Made by a program: the position numbers and the translations under genes. The notes under the pieces were generated by a model. The model made no database searches. It saw nothing but the letters and a program-made list of their open reading frames with translations, and was not told where the DNA came from. A stretch of DNA of 64,000 nt from Methylocaldum sp002005105 (GTDB lineage: Bacteria; Pseudomonadota; Gammaproteobacteria; Methylococcales; Methylococcaceae), in NCBI RefSeq assembly GCF_051027545.1, contig NZ_CP194902.1:2108001-2172000 (forward strand), written 5' to 3'. Positions 8,624 to 16,732 of this stretch are shown in pieces; position 1 is the first letter of the stretch, and the number at the start of each line of letters is the position of its first letter.

Positions 8624-9039
8624 AGGCCCATGTCTTTGCGGTGGTTTCGTCGCTGATGTCGCCGGTTCTGCTGGCCGACGCCGCTTCCGCCGTACCCAAG
8701 GCCTTGCCTTCGGTGGATATGGCGAAGAGTCTGACCGGATTGCTGGCGGTATTGGCGGTCATTTTCACTCTGGCCTGGCTGCTGCGGCGATTCGGCAGCT
8801 TTTCCCGGCTCGCGCCGGGAAGCTTTCGCGTGTTGGCCGCGGTTTCGCTGGGATCTCGGGAGCGGGTCGTGTTGTTGCAGGCAGGTGGGAAACAACTGGT
8901 GCTGGGGGTAGCGCCAGGACGGGTCGAGACCCTGTGCATCCTGGAAAATTCGGAAATCATCCCGGTCGAGAGCGGAATGCCGTCGGCCGGGGCCTCGTTC
9001 GCCGAACGCTTGCACGAGTTGACGGGGCGGCGATCATGA
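8620..9039 (+). CDS. fliO: Flagellar export-gate assembly protein FliO
   Basis: FliO is a poorly conserved membrane protein that scaffolds FliP ring assembly. This 139-residue protein has a hydrophobic N-terminus, one clear transmembrane segment (about residues 37-52), and a cytoplasmic part with the family pattern FRVLAAVSLGSRERVVLLQ ... QLVLGVAPGRVETL. Position between fliN and fliP, with ATGA overlaps on both sides, makes the identification firm. Confidence 0.92.
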   Translation: MKAHVFAVVSSLMSPVLLADAASAVPKALPSVDMAKSLTGLLAVLAVIFTLAWLLRRFGSFSRLAPGSFRVLAAVSLGSRERVVLLQAGGKQLVLGVAPGRVETLCILENSEIIPVESGMPSAGASFAERLHELTGRRS

Positions 9040-9803
9040 ACCGTCGGCCGTACTTCGCTCTGACGTTTCTCGGGATGATCGCGGCTCTATTTGCGTTGTC
9101 GATTCCCTCGGCGCAAGGCGCTCCCGGCATCGAGGCTTTCACCGTGGCCGCCAACGGCCAGGGCAGCCAGACCTACACGGTCACGATACAGGTTCTGGCG
9201 CTGATGACGGCGCTGACCGTGCTGCCCTCGCTGTTGCTCAGCATGACCTCGTTTACCCGCATCATGATCGTCCTGGCGATCTTGCGGCAGGCACTAGGCG
9301 CCGGTCAGACGCCCAACAATCAGGTACTGCTCGGCATTTCGCTGTTTCTGACCCTGTTTACCATGCTGCCGGTGTTCGAGCAGGTGAACGAACAGGCCCT
9401 GCAGCCTTATATGAAAGAACAGCTGGCGCCGGGCGCGGCCCTCGAACGAGCCGCGGTTCCGTTCCGCCAGTTCATGCTCAAGCAGACGCGGGAAACCGAT
9501 TTGGAGCTTTTCGCGCGCATATCCGGCAAGCAGGACATCGCCAGTCCCGAGGCGACGCCATTTTCCTTGCTGGTGCCGGCCTTCATGACCAGCGAGCTGA
9601 AGACGGCTTTTCAAATGGGATTTCTTTTGTTCCTGCCGTTTCTGATCATCGATCTGGTGGTGGCCACCATACTGATGTCGATGGGCATGATGATGCTGTC
9701 GCCCATGATCGTTTCGCTTCCCTTCAAGCTTTTGCTGTTCGTCCTGGTGGACGGTTGGGCGCTGGTGGTCGAGACGCTCGCGGCGAGTTTTTTCGTCGAG
9801 TAG
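9036..9803 (+). CDS. fliP: Flagellar export-gate protein FliP
   Basis: FliP forms the core of the flagellar type III export gate. From the ATG at 9036 the protein has 255 residues, with a cleavable signal peptide ending near SAQGAPG, which FliP proteins usually have. The conserved segments LLSMTSFTRIMIVLAILRQA and GQTPNNQVLLGISLFLTLF follow, and the C-terminal helices include MGMMMLSPMIVSLPFKLLLF. The start overlaps the fliO stop by four bases; an in-frame ATG at 8934 lies inside fliO and is not used. fliQ should follow directly but is displaced by a 724-base repeat-filled gap. Confidence 0.96.
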   Translation: MNRRPYFALTFLGMIAALFALSIPSAQGAPGIEAFTVAANGQGSQTYTVTIQVLALMTALTVLPSLLLSMTSFTRIMIVLAILRQALGAGQTPNNQVLLGISLFLTLFTMLPVFEQVNEQALQPYMKEQLAPGAALERAAVPFRQFMLKQTRETDLELFARISGKQDIASPEATPFSLLVPAFMTSELKTAFQMGFLLFLPFLIIDLVVATILMSMGMMMLSPMIVSLPFKLLLFVLVDGWALVVETLAASFFVE

Positions 9804-9869
9804 GTCTTTACAGCAGGTATTAGAGCGTTTTTCATCCCGGTGTACGGCTTCGTGTGGGGTGGGAAGAAC

Positions 9870-9982
9870 GTAGGTCGGCAATCCCTTCCCAATCGCAAAC
9901 GGCATCTCTGGGAGCGCCAGAGCTGCCCTTCCGACAAAGCCCTTTGCCGAGCCAGTACGTCGGCAAGGGATTGCCGACCTAC
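9870..9982. mobile_element. MITE-like element with 18-bp perfect terminal inverted repeats
   Basis: The left end gtaggtcggcaatccctt (9870-9887) and right end aagggattgccgacctac (9965-9982) are exact inverted repeats. The 113-base element has no open frame of its own but contains further small palindromes. Known miniature inverted-repeat elements have this build and are moved by a transposase supplied elsewhere. I see no clear target duplication at the ends. Confidence 0.6.
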
Positions 9983-10140
9983 CTATGGGGCTCCCTTACA
10001 CCGAATCAGAAAATGCTATAGGGAAGAGATGCCGGGATTACCCGTCATTCCGGCACGGATTGCTCGCCCCTTCCCTGGGGCTCGTCCTTCGGACCGTGCT
10101 CCGCACGTCCAAATTTGCTCCAGGCAAATTTGTGCCGTGC

Positions 10141-10425
10141 AAACCGGCAGGATTGCCGATTTGCACGGCGAGAGCCGCTCGGAGGGTGCCGGGCAGGATG
10201 GCCCGGTATGACAAACCGGCAGGACAGCCGGTTTGCACGGCGAGAGCCGCTCGGAGGGTGCCGGGCAGGATGGCCCGGCATGACAAATCGGCAGGATTGC
10301 CGATTTGCACGCGAAGCGCCCGTAGGGTGCCGCACAGGATGGCCCGGCATGACAAATCGGCAGAGGATTGCCGATTTGCACGCGAAGCGCCCGTAGGGTG
10401 CCGCACAGGGACTGTGCGGCATGAA
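10141..10425. repeat. Four-copy tandem array of ~72-base double-hairpin units
   Basis: Units start at 10141, 10213, 10285 and 10354 and are 72, 72, 69 and 72 bases long. Each holds two palindromes: one around aaatcggcaggattgccgat, and one around gccgggcaggatggcccggc ending in atgac. Units 1-2 and 3-4 form two closely similar pairs, as expected from successive duplications. A degenerate zero-th unit may lie at about 10111-10140. There are no unique spacers, so this is not a CRISPR array. Confidence 0.8.
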
Positions 10426-10527
10426 TCCAGAGGCCAAGGATGGCGAGGCGTCTACGTCCCTGTAACCTGGACCCCGGCATTCCTTGCCGGGGTGACGATT
10501 TGGTTTGACTTTCATTACGAACAGTAA

Positions 10528-10797
10528 ATGACACCCGAAACCATTGCCGCCCTGGGCCAGCAAGCCATGACCGTCACCATGCAGATCAGCGCGCCCATGC
10601 TGCTGGTGGCCCTTGCCGTCGGACTCGTGATCGCCCTGTTCCAGGCCGCCACCCAGATCAACGAGATGACCCTTACGTTCGTGCCCAAGCTCATCGCCAT
10701 GGCCATCGTGCTGATGCTGGCCGGACCCTGGATGCTGCAACTGCTGATCGATTACACCCGGTCGTTGATTCGCAGCATACCCAGCCTGATCGGTTGA
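10528..10797 (+). CDS. fliQ: Flagellar export-gate protein FliQ
   Basis: Small two-helix membrane protein of the export gate. The 89-residue sequence has the standard start MTPETIAALGQQAM and two hydrophobic segments (about residues 16-40 and 50-75) around the conserved AATQINEMTLTFVPK loop. It follows the repeat block and overlaps the proposed fliR start by four bases. Confidence 0.96.
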   Translation: MTPETIAALGQQAMTVTMQISAPMLLVALAVGLVIALFQAATQINEMTLTFVPKLIAMAIVLMLAGPWMLQLLIDYTRSLIRSIPSLIG

Positions 10798-11573
10798 AGT
10801 CTGTGCAGTTCAGCGAAAGCCAGCTCCTGACTCTGGTCGCCGGCATCGCATGGCCTTTCTTGCGCGTTAGCGCGCTGTTTCTTGCGATACCGATCTTTAC
10901 CGGCCATATGGTGCCGGTCCGTGTCCGCGTCATGCTGGCGGCGTCCGTCACCTGGCTGATCTCGCCGATGTTGCCGGTCATGCCCGATGCGGAACTATTC
11001 AGCTTGTCCGGTTTCTGGATCGCCGTTCAGCAATTCCTGATTGGTCTCGCAATCGGTCTCGTTCTGCACCTGGTTTTCGAAGCCGTCGTTTTCGGCGGGC
11101 AGAGCGTCGCCTACAGCATGGGACTGGGTTTTGCGTCCATGGTCGATCCGCAGACCGGCGTGCAGGTTCCGGTCATCGCCCAGTTTTACCAAATCTTGGC
11201 GACGCTGCTGTTCCTGGCCATGGACGGACATCTGATACTGATCCGGCTGCTGGTCGACAGCTTTCAAATGCTGCCGGTCGGGTTCGAAGGTTTGAGTGCC
11301 GACGGAATGCGGCGGCTGGCGCTCTGGGCGAGCCGCTTGTTTGCTGCGGGAGTTCTGTTTTCCTTGCCGCTGGTAACGGCCTTGCTGTTGGTTAATCTGG
11401 GGTTCGGCGTAGCCAGCCGTGCGGCGCCCCAGCTCAATATTTTCTCGGTCGGATTCCCGGTCAGCTTGGGGTTGGGACTGTTTCTGATCGGCATCAGCCT
11501 GCCGGACGTTTTAAGCCTCTTTTCCGGCTTTCTCGATGACGGGTATCAAGTGATGACTGCGATTCTGCAGTAG
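10794..11573 (+). CDS. fliR: Flagellar export-gate protein FliR
   Basis: FliR forms one subunit of the FliP5-FliQ4-FliR1 export channel. The 259-residue protein is very hydrophobic, with the family segments RVSALFLAIPIF, GLAIGLVLHLVFEAVVFGGQ and LLLVNLGFGVASRAAPQLN. The TTG at 10794 overlaps the fliQ stop; a GTG at 10803 is an equally possible start nine bases on. The normal order fliR-flhB is kept, but a repeat element lies between them. Confidence 0.94.
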   Translation: MKSVQFSESQLLTLVAGIAWPFLRVSALFLAIPIFTGHMVPVRVRVMLAASVTWLISPMLPVMPDAELFSLSGFWIAVQQFLIGLAIGLVLHLVFEAVVFGGQSVAYSMGLGFASMVDPQTGVQVPVIAQFYQILATLLFLAMDGHLILIRLLVDSFQMLPVGFEGLSADGMRRLALWASRLFAAGVLFSLPLVTALLLVNLGFGVASRAAPQLNIFSVGFPVSLGLGLFLIGISLPDVLSLFSGFLDDGYQVMTAILQ

Positions 11574-11608
11574 GACTAATTCGATTCGGTATTCGAATGG
11601 GCATTAAT

Positions 11609-11765
11609 CGTAGGGTGGGTTAGCGCAGCGTAACCCACCGATCCGAGGTCGCTCGGTGGGTTACGGCCTCGCGGACTAACCCACCATCGATGGGTTTCGC
11701 TTCGCTCTACCCATCCTACAAAAATGAATTCCTGTTGAAAGCGATTTGGAATAACCCACCCTTAC
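11609..11765. mobile_element. Repeat element between fliR and flhB with duplicated flank
   Basis: A palindromic element of the 'tagggtgggttagcgcagcg' family, widespread between genes in many bacteria. The left end gtagggtgggtta (11610-11622) is mirrored by taacccacccttac (11752-11765), with internal copies near 11630-11660 and 11677-11720. A direct repeat flanks its right half: 11727-11754 and 11773-11802 are near-identical (both contain ttgaaagcgattt). The second copy is the leader and ribosome-binding region of flhB, so the duplication probably arose when the element inserted or expanded. Confidence 0.65.
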
Positions 11766-11808
11766 AAAAGTTAATTCCGTAATTGAAAGCGATTTGAAAT
11801 AAGGTGTC

Positions 11809-12951
11809 ATGGCCGAGGAATCCGATCAGGAACGAACAGAGGACCCTACCAGTAAACGCCTGAGCGATGCTCGGAAAAAAGGTCAGATTCCGCGTTCCCG
11901 CGAATTGAACACTCTTGTTCTTCTGCTGACCGGTTCGGTAGCGATATTCGTCTTTGGCGGCGGCATGGCGCAAAGCCTGTGGCAAATCATGGAGGGAGAC
12001 TTTCGTCTGAGTCGCCGCGACCTTTTCGATCCTGCGGCGCCGCTTGCCCATCTCGGCCGAGACTTGCTGGCCGCGGGCCAGGTTCTGCTCCCGATCCTCG
12101 GTCTTGCCGTTCTGGCTGCCCTGGCCGCTCCCATGGCGCTGGGCGGCTGGAATTTCAGCGGCGAGAACCTGATGCCCAAGCCGGAAAAGCTCAATCCCAT
12201 GAAGGGCCTGGCTCGCATGGTCTCGGTTCAGGCCCTCGCGGAAGTCGTGAAGTCGGTTCTGAAATTTCTCTTGATCGGTTTTGTGACCGCCGGACTGCTG
12301 ACGGCTTATTTCGACGATCTCGTCGGTCTCGGTCGCGAGGCTTTGCTTCCGGCGGCGAATCAAACCGCGCGCCTCGTCATGACGTTTATTTTGTGGCTAT
12401 GCGCTTCGCTGGGGCTGATCGCGATCGTGGACGTGCCCTTTCAGCTCTGGAACCACAAGCGCCAGCTGAAAATGACGCGCCAGGAAGTCAAGGACGAAAT
12501 GCGCGAAGTCGAAGGCAAACCGGAAGTCAAAAGCCGGATTCGCAGCTTACAGATGGAGCTGGCGCGGCGCCGAATGATGGACGAGGTGCCGAAGGCCGAT
12601 GTCATCGTGACCAACCCGACCCATTACGCAGTGGCCCTGAGATACGACCAGTCCGGCATGAAAGCGCCCAAAGTCGTCGCCAAGGGCGCGGACCTGGTGG
12701 CGGCCCAAATCCGGAATTTGGCCGTGGGTGCCGGTGTGCCGCTCCTGTCCGCGCCGCCGCTCGCCCGCGCGCTCTATGCGTCCACCGATCTCGACCGCGA
12801 AATTCCCGCCGGTCTCTATTTCGCGGTTGCCCAGGTTTTGGCTTACGTCTATCAACTCAAGGCGGCCCGGGTTTTCGGCGGCGACATTCCGACGCCGCCG
12901 ACCGAATTCAAGATCCCGGAAGAATTCTTGCGCAAGGCTGCCGACGCGTAA
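11809..12951 (+). CDS. flhB: Flagellar export substrate-specificity switch protein FlhB
   Basis: FlhB controls the change from rod/hook to filament export. It has four membrane helices in residues 30-210, then a cytoplasmic domain with the self-cleaving NPTH motif at residues 269-272 (in DVIVTNPTHYAVAL), the same positions as in Salmonella. The start MAEESDQERTEDPTSKRL is the family N-terminus. At 380 residues it is of normal length and intact. The ribosome-binding site lies in a duplicated sequence next to a repeat element. Confidence 0.97.
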   Translation: MAEESDQERTEDPTSKRLSDARKKGQIPRSRELNTLVLLLTGSVAIFVFGGGMAQSLWQIMEGDFRLSRRDLFDPAAPLAHLGRDLLAAGQVLLPILGLAVLAALAAPMALGGWNFSGENLMPKPEKLNPMKGLARMVSVQALAEVVKSVLKFLLIGFVTAGLLTAYFDDLVGLGREALLPAANQTARLVMTFILWLCASLGLIAIVDVPFQLWNHKRQLKMTRQEVKDEMREVEGKPEVKSRIRSLQMELARRRMMDEVPKADVIVTNPTHYAVALRYDQSGMKAPKVVAKGADLVAAQIRNLAVGAGVPLLSAPPLARALYASTDLDREIPAGLYFAVAQVLAYVYQLKAARVFGGDIPTPPTEFKIPEEFLRKAADA

Positions 12952-13056
12952 GCCGCATACTGCCTGTATTTTTTTTCGGAGGGTCCGGCTCTGCGGCCGG
13001 TCGGCACGAAACGTGATTGCTGTCGCTGTCACTGAAGGTTACGCACGGGTTTCGTC

Positions 13057-15150
13057 ATGGCCGCAACAGTTTTGGAACGAATCAAAGTCGCCGGCAAACT
13101 CGGCTTGGGGGCTCCTCTCGTCATTCTTCTCATGATGATGATGATGGTGCTGCCGCTGCCGCCGTTCATTCTCGATCTGCTGTTCACCTTCAACATCGCG
13201 TTTTCGCTGCTGATCCTGCTGGTGACGATTTATACGCTGCGCCCGCTGGATTTCGCCGTGTTTCCGTCGGTCCTGCTGGTCGCCACGCTCCTCCGACTGA
13301 GCCTCAACGTGGCCTCGACCCGCGTGGTCCTGCTGGAAGGGCATAAGGGTCCCGACGCGGCCGGCAAGGTGATCGAGGCATTCGGCGAATTCGTGATCGG
13401 CGGCAACTACGCCGTGGGTCTGGTGGTGTTCATCATTCTGGTCATCATCAATTTCGTGGTCGTTACCAAGGGCGCCGGGCGCGTGTCGGAAGTCAGCGCG
13501 CGGTTCACCCTGGATGCGATGCCCGGCAAGCAGATGGCGATCGATGCCGATCTCAATGCCGGTCTTATCAATCAGGATGAAGCCCGGACGAGACGCCAGG
13601 AGGTCTCGCGCGAGGCGGACTTCTACGGATCGATGGACGGTGCCAGCAAGTTCGTCCGGGGCGATGCCATAGCCGGCATCCTCATCTTGCTCATCAACGT
13701 GGTCGGCGGGCTGATCGTCGGCATGCTGCAGCACGATCTGGCGTTTTCCGAAGCCCTGCACAATTACACGCTGCTGACCATCGGCGACGGATTGGTGGCT
13801 CAGATCCCCTCGCTGTTGCTGTCGGTCGGGTCGGCCATGATCGTGACCCGTGTGTCCAGCAGCAACGAGAACATCGGCGCCCAGTTCAGCGCTCAATTTT
13901 TTGCCGATCCGAGGCCTCTTGCGCTTTCCGCCGGCGTGGTCGGACTCTTGGGCCTGATTCCCGGCATGCCGAATCTTGCCTTTTTGCTCCTGGCCGGCGC
14001 CATGGGCGCGTCGTCCTATTCCATTTCCAAGCGTCAGCGGCGCGAGCGCGAATTGGCGGAAGCGCGCGTCGCGGCCAGGCCCTCGGCCGCCGCGCCCGAA
14101 GTGAAAGAGCTCGGCTGGGACGATGTCGTGCCGGTCGATCTCATCGGGCTGGAAGTGGGCTATCGGCTCATCCCTCTGGTCGACAAGAATCAGGGCGGGC
14201 AGCTCATGTCGAAGATTAAGGGCGTGCGCAAGAAGCTGTCCCAGGATCTCGGATTCCTGATCCCCTCGGTGCACATCCGGGACAACCTGGACCTGACTCC
14301 CAACGCCTACCGCATCAGCCTGCTCGGCGTCACCGTCGGGGAGGCAGAAGTGTTTCCGGATCGCCTGATGGCCATCAATCCGGGGCGGGTTTACGGAACG
14401 CTGAAGGGCGTCGAGGGCAAGGACCCGGCTTTCGGACTGGAGGCCGTCTGGATAGAACCGGATCAGCGCGACCACGCCCAGACGCTCGGTTATACCGTGG
14501 TCGATCCCGGTACCGTGGTGGTCACCCATCTCAGCCATTTGTTGCAGTCCCACGCCCACCAGCTGCTCGGACATCAGGAGACGCAGCAGTTACTCGACCT
14601 GCTCGCCAAATCGATGCCGCGGCTGGTCGAGGATCTCACGCCGAAAACCCTGCCTCTCAGCGTCATCGTCAAGGTGCTGCAAAACCTTCTTCAGGAGAAC
14701 GTGCCGATTCGCGATATGCGGACCATCGCCGAAACTTTGGCGGAGTTCGGCGGCAGAAGCCAAGATCCCGGCGTTTTGACGGCGGTGGTGCGTGCCGCAC
14801 TCGGACGGCTAATCGTCCAGAAAATCAGTGGCATGGAGAAGGAAATCCCGGTTCTGACCCTGGATCCGGACCTGGAACAGTTGTTGCAAAAAATACTGCA
14901 AACGGCCGGACACGAGGGCGCCGGCATCGAACCGGGCTTGGCGGAGCAGCTCCACAAATCCTTGGATGAGAAGACGCAGAAGCTGGAAATGGAAGGACAT
15001 CCCGCCATTCTGCTGGTGTCCTCGCCGGTGCGGCCCTGGTTGGCGCGCTTCGTGCGCCATTCCATCCCCGGGCTCAATGTTTTGGCTTACAACGAGATCC
15101 CGGAAGACCGGCAAGTCAGGGTGGTGGCCAGCATCGGCCAGCGCGGCTGA
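13057..15150 (+). CDS. flhA: Flagellar biosynthesis protein FlhA
   Basis: FlhA forms the nonameric export ring that binds chaperone-substrate complexes. The N-terminal half has about eight membrane helices with the conserved FHIPEP region (VIGGNYAVGLVVFIILVIIN, then TKGAGRVSEVSARFTLDAMP). The C-terminal half (from about residue 340) is the cytoplasmic domain and includes FGGRSQDPGVLTAVVRAALG. Its 697 residues are usual. A run of five ATG/Met codons (LMMMMMVLPLPPF) marks the first helix. The 105-base gap before it is longer than elsewhere in the cluster. Confidence 0.97.
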   Translation: MAATVLERIKVAGKLGLGAPLVILLMMMMMVLPLPPFILDLLFTFNIAFSLLILLVTIYTLRPLDFAVFPSVLLVATLLRLSLNVASTRVVLLEGHKGPDAAGKVIEAFGEFVIGGNYAVGLVVFIILVIINFVVVTKGAGRVSEVSARFTLDAMPGKQMAIDADLNAGLINQDEARTRRQEVSREADFYGSMDGASKFVRGDAIAGILILLINVVGGLIVGMLQHDLAFSEALHNYTLLTIGDGLVAQIPSLLLSVGSAMIVTRVSSSNENIGAQFSAQFFADPRPLALSAGVVGLLGLIPGMPNLAFLLLAGAMGASSYSISKRQRRERELAEARVAARPSAAAPEVKELGWDDVVPVDLIGLEVGYRLIPLVDKNQGGQLMSKIKGVRKKLSQDLGFLIPSVHIRDNLDLTPNAYRISLLGVTVGEAEVFPDRLMAINPGRVYGTLKGVEGKDPAFGLEAVWIEPDQRDHAQTLGYTVVDPGTVVVTHLSHLLQSHAHQLLGHQETQQLLDLLAKSMPRLVEDLTPKTLPLSVIVKVLQNLLQENVPIRDMRTIAETLAEFGGRSQDPGVLTAVVRAALGRLIVQKISGMEKEIPVLTLDPDLEQLLQKILQTAGHEGAGIEPGLAEQLHKSLDEKTQKLEMEGHPAILLVSSPVRPWLARFVRHSIPGLNVLAYNEIPEDRQVRVVASIGQRG

Positions 15151-15232
15151 GCCGCCGCGCACAGTCCCGCTGCACTTGCCGGAGTCGTTAGCAAAGTTTT
15201 GGGGACAGCTTCCGAAAGACTAGGACATAGGC

Positions 15233-16732
15233 ATGAAGATCAAACGATATTTCGCACCCGATATTCGTCAAGCGATCCGCATGGTCCGCGAAGAGCAGGG
15301 GCCGGACGCCGTGATTTTGTCCAACCGCAAAGTGGATGGCGGGGTGGAGATCGTCGCGGCTCGGGACTTCGACGAGCAGCTGTTATTGGATCGTGCGAAA
15401 TCGGAGTCGCGCGGCGAATCGGAGACGGGCGACGCCGAACCGGTCGCGAAAGCCGAAACGGATACCCGGCGGCGCGCCGAGGACGCCTTTCGCGAGGCTC
15501 TTGGAAAGAGCTCGGCCGCACTGGGAGCCGGTTCGGCAGCGACGAGCCTTCGCAAGCCGGCTCCTTCCGTATCGGGCAAAGATATTCGCACAAATCGTCA
15601 CCCCGGCAGGGAAGGGGCGAGTACTCTCTGCCGGAATGACAATCTTGGAGCTTGTGTAGATACCCATGCCATATCAGGGCGGAGCGAACAGGGCGGTCCT
15701 GCGGTCGAACCCGCTGCCGGAAAGCCGGCTTCCCGGCCCGAGCGAGAATCTTCTGTCGAAGCCGTCGTTTCCCAGCCGGCTCCTGCCAAACCGAGCGTCG
15801 ATGCCGACGCGCTGAAGGAAATGCAACGGGAACTCAAACAGATGCGGCGCGTGATCGACGCCCATTTGAGTGAAACCGGATGGCAGGCCGCGGCGGGCCG
15901 AAATCCGACCCGACTGGATCTCTTGCGTCGTTTCGGCGCGCTCGGGTTCTCCAAGAAACTCAGTCTGGAACTGGCCGAGCGCTTGGGCGGCGTCGCCGAC
16001 GCCGACGTCGCGTGGCAAGCGAGTCAACATGTCTTGGCACGGCAGATCCCGCTGGCCGAAGACAACCTGCTCGATTACGGCGGCGTCGTCGCCCTGGTCG
16101 GGCCTACGGGCGTCGGTAAGACGACGACGATTGCCAAGCTGGCGGCCCGGTTCAGACTCAAGCACGGACCGCGCCAAATCGCGCTGATCACCACCGACAA
16201 CTACCGCATCGGGGCTCATGAGCAGCTCGGGACTTACGGCCGCATCCTCGACGTACCGGTCCGGGCGGCTTCCAGTATCGAGGATCTGCGTCAGCTGCTG
16301 TCGAGTTTCTACGATAAGCGCCTGGTACTCATCGACACCGCCGGCATAGGGCAGCGCGACCGGCGCCTGGCCGAGCAAGCTGCACTGTTCAGCCGCGCCG
16401 ACATGCCCGTCAAATCCTATCTGGTCATGTCCGCGGCCAGCCAGCTACGCGTGATGCAAGAGGCGGTGGAGGCCTTCAAGGTCTTTTCCCCGGAAGCCTG
16501 CATTCTGACCAAACTGGACGAAACCGGCCAACTCGGCGCCGCGGTGTCCACGGTGGTGGAGAACCGCTTGCCGGTGTCCTTCGTGTGCGACGGACAGCAG
16601 GTCCCGGAAGACCTGCACGTGGCGAGAACTCATCTATTATTAAACCGGTGTTTTGCCGAAAGGTCCGAAGCGGAGACTGTCGGCGCTCCGATGCCTACCT
16701 ACGAAGACTGGATAGTCCATGCGAATGTTTGA
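15233..16732 (+). CDS. flhF: Polar flagellar GTPase FlhF
   Basis: FlhF is an SRP-type GTPase that sets the polar site of flagellum assembly. The N-terminal B domain begins MKIKRYFAPDIRQAIRMV. A variable linker follows, then the NG domain with P-loop GPTGVGKTT (residues 290-298) and DTAGIGQRD (from 368). At 499 residues it is at the long end, partly because residues 120-136 (around NRHPGREGASTLCRND) are encoded by a palindromic repeat element that fits in frame. The catalytic domain is intact. The stop overlaps fleN by 14 bases. In Vibrio and Pseudomonas FlhF works with FleN/FlhG. Confidence 0.95.
   Translation: MKIKRYFAPDIRQAIRMVREEQGPDAVILSNRKVDGGVEIVAARDFDEQLLLDRAKSESRGESETGDAEPVAKAETDTRRRAEDAFREALGKSSAALGAGSAATSLRKPAPSVSGKDIRTNRHPGREGASTLCRNDNLGACVDTHAISGRSEQGGPAVEPAAGKPASRPERESSVEAVVSQPAPAKPSVDADALKEMQRELKQMRRVIDAHLSETGWQAAAGRNPTRLDLLRRFGALGFSKKLSLELAERLGGVADADVAWQASQHVLARQIPLAEDNLLDYGGVVALVGPTGVGKTTTIAKLAARFRLKHGPRQIALITTDNYRIGAHEQLGTYGRILDVPVRAASSIEDLRQLLSSFYDKRLVLIDTAGIGQRDRRLAEQAALFSRADMPVKSYLVMSAASQLRVMQEAVEAFKVFSPEACILTKLDETGQLGAAVSTVVENRLPVSFVCDGQQVPEDLHVARTHLLLNRCFAERSEAETVGAPMPTYEDWIVHANV
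15592..15640. repeat. REP-like element in frame inside flhF
   Basis: Three blocks match the reverse complement of the fliP-fliQ repeat block, in the same order: 15592-15608 equals 10501-10485 (17 of 17), 15607-15621 equals 10077-10063 (15 of 15), and 15629-15640 equals 10055-10044 (12 of 12). The copy is thus the repeat without the expanded middle. It keeps the reading frame open across the FlhF linker. Confidence 0.75.

Larger units (their letters stand above)
9804..10527. repeat. Non-coding repeat block separating fliP from fliQ
   Basis: In most genomes fliP and fliQ almost touch. Here 724 bases intervene, and nearly all of it is palindromic repeat sequence. From left to right: a unique stretch, an inverted-repeat element (9870-9982), a second repeat family beginning at 10044, a four-copy tandem array (10141-10425), and a closing ccccggcattccttgccgggg palindrome before fliQ. 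Open frames that run through it consist of the repeats and are not genes. It is likely transcribed as a structured spacer and may reduce expression of fliQ and later genes. Confidence 0.85.

Noticed and set aside
10141..10425. Possible CRISPR array
   Set aside because: Repeats are head to tail without unique spacers, are each two palindromes, and no cas gene is nearby.
9985..10527. Open frame of 180 codons through the fliP-fliQ gap
   Set aside because: It is made of the tandem repeats; the sequence repeats RAARRVPGRMAR-like segments because the DNA repeats, and it has no ribosome-binding site.
13039..14574. Long minus-strand open frame of 511 codons
   Set aside because: Antisense to flhA, His/Gln-rich, with no start signal; a GC-driven shadow.
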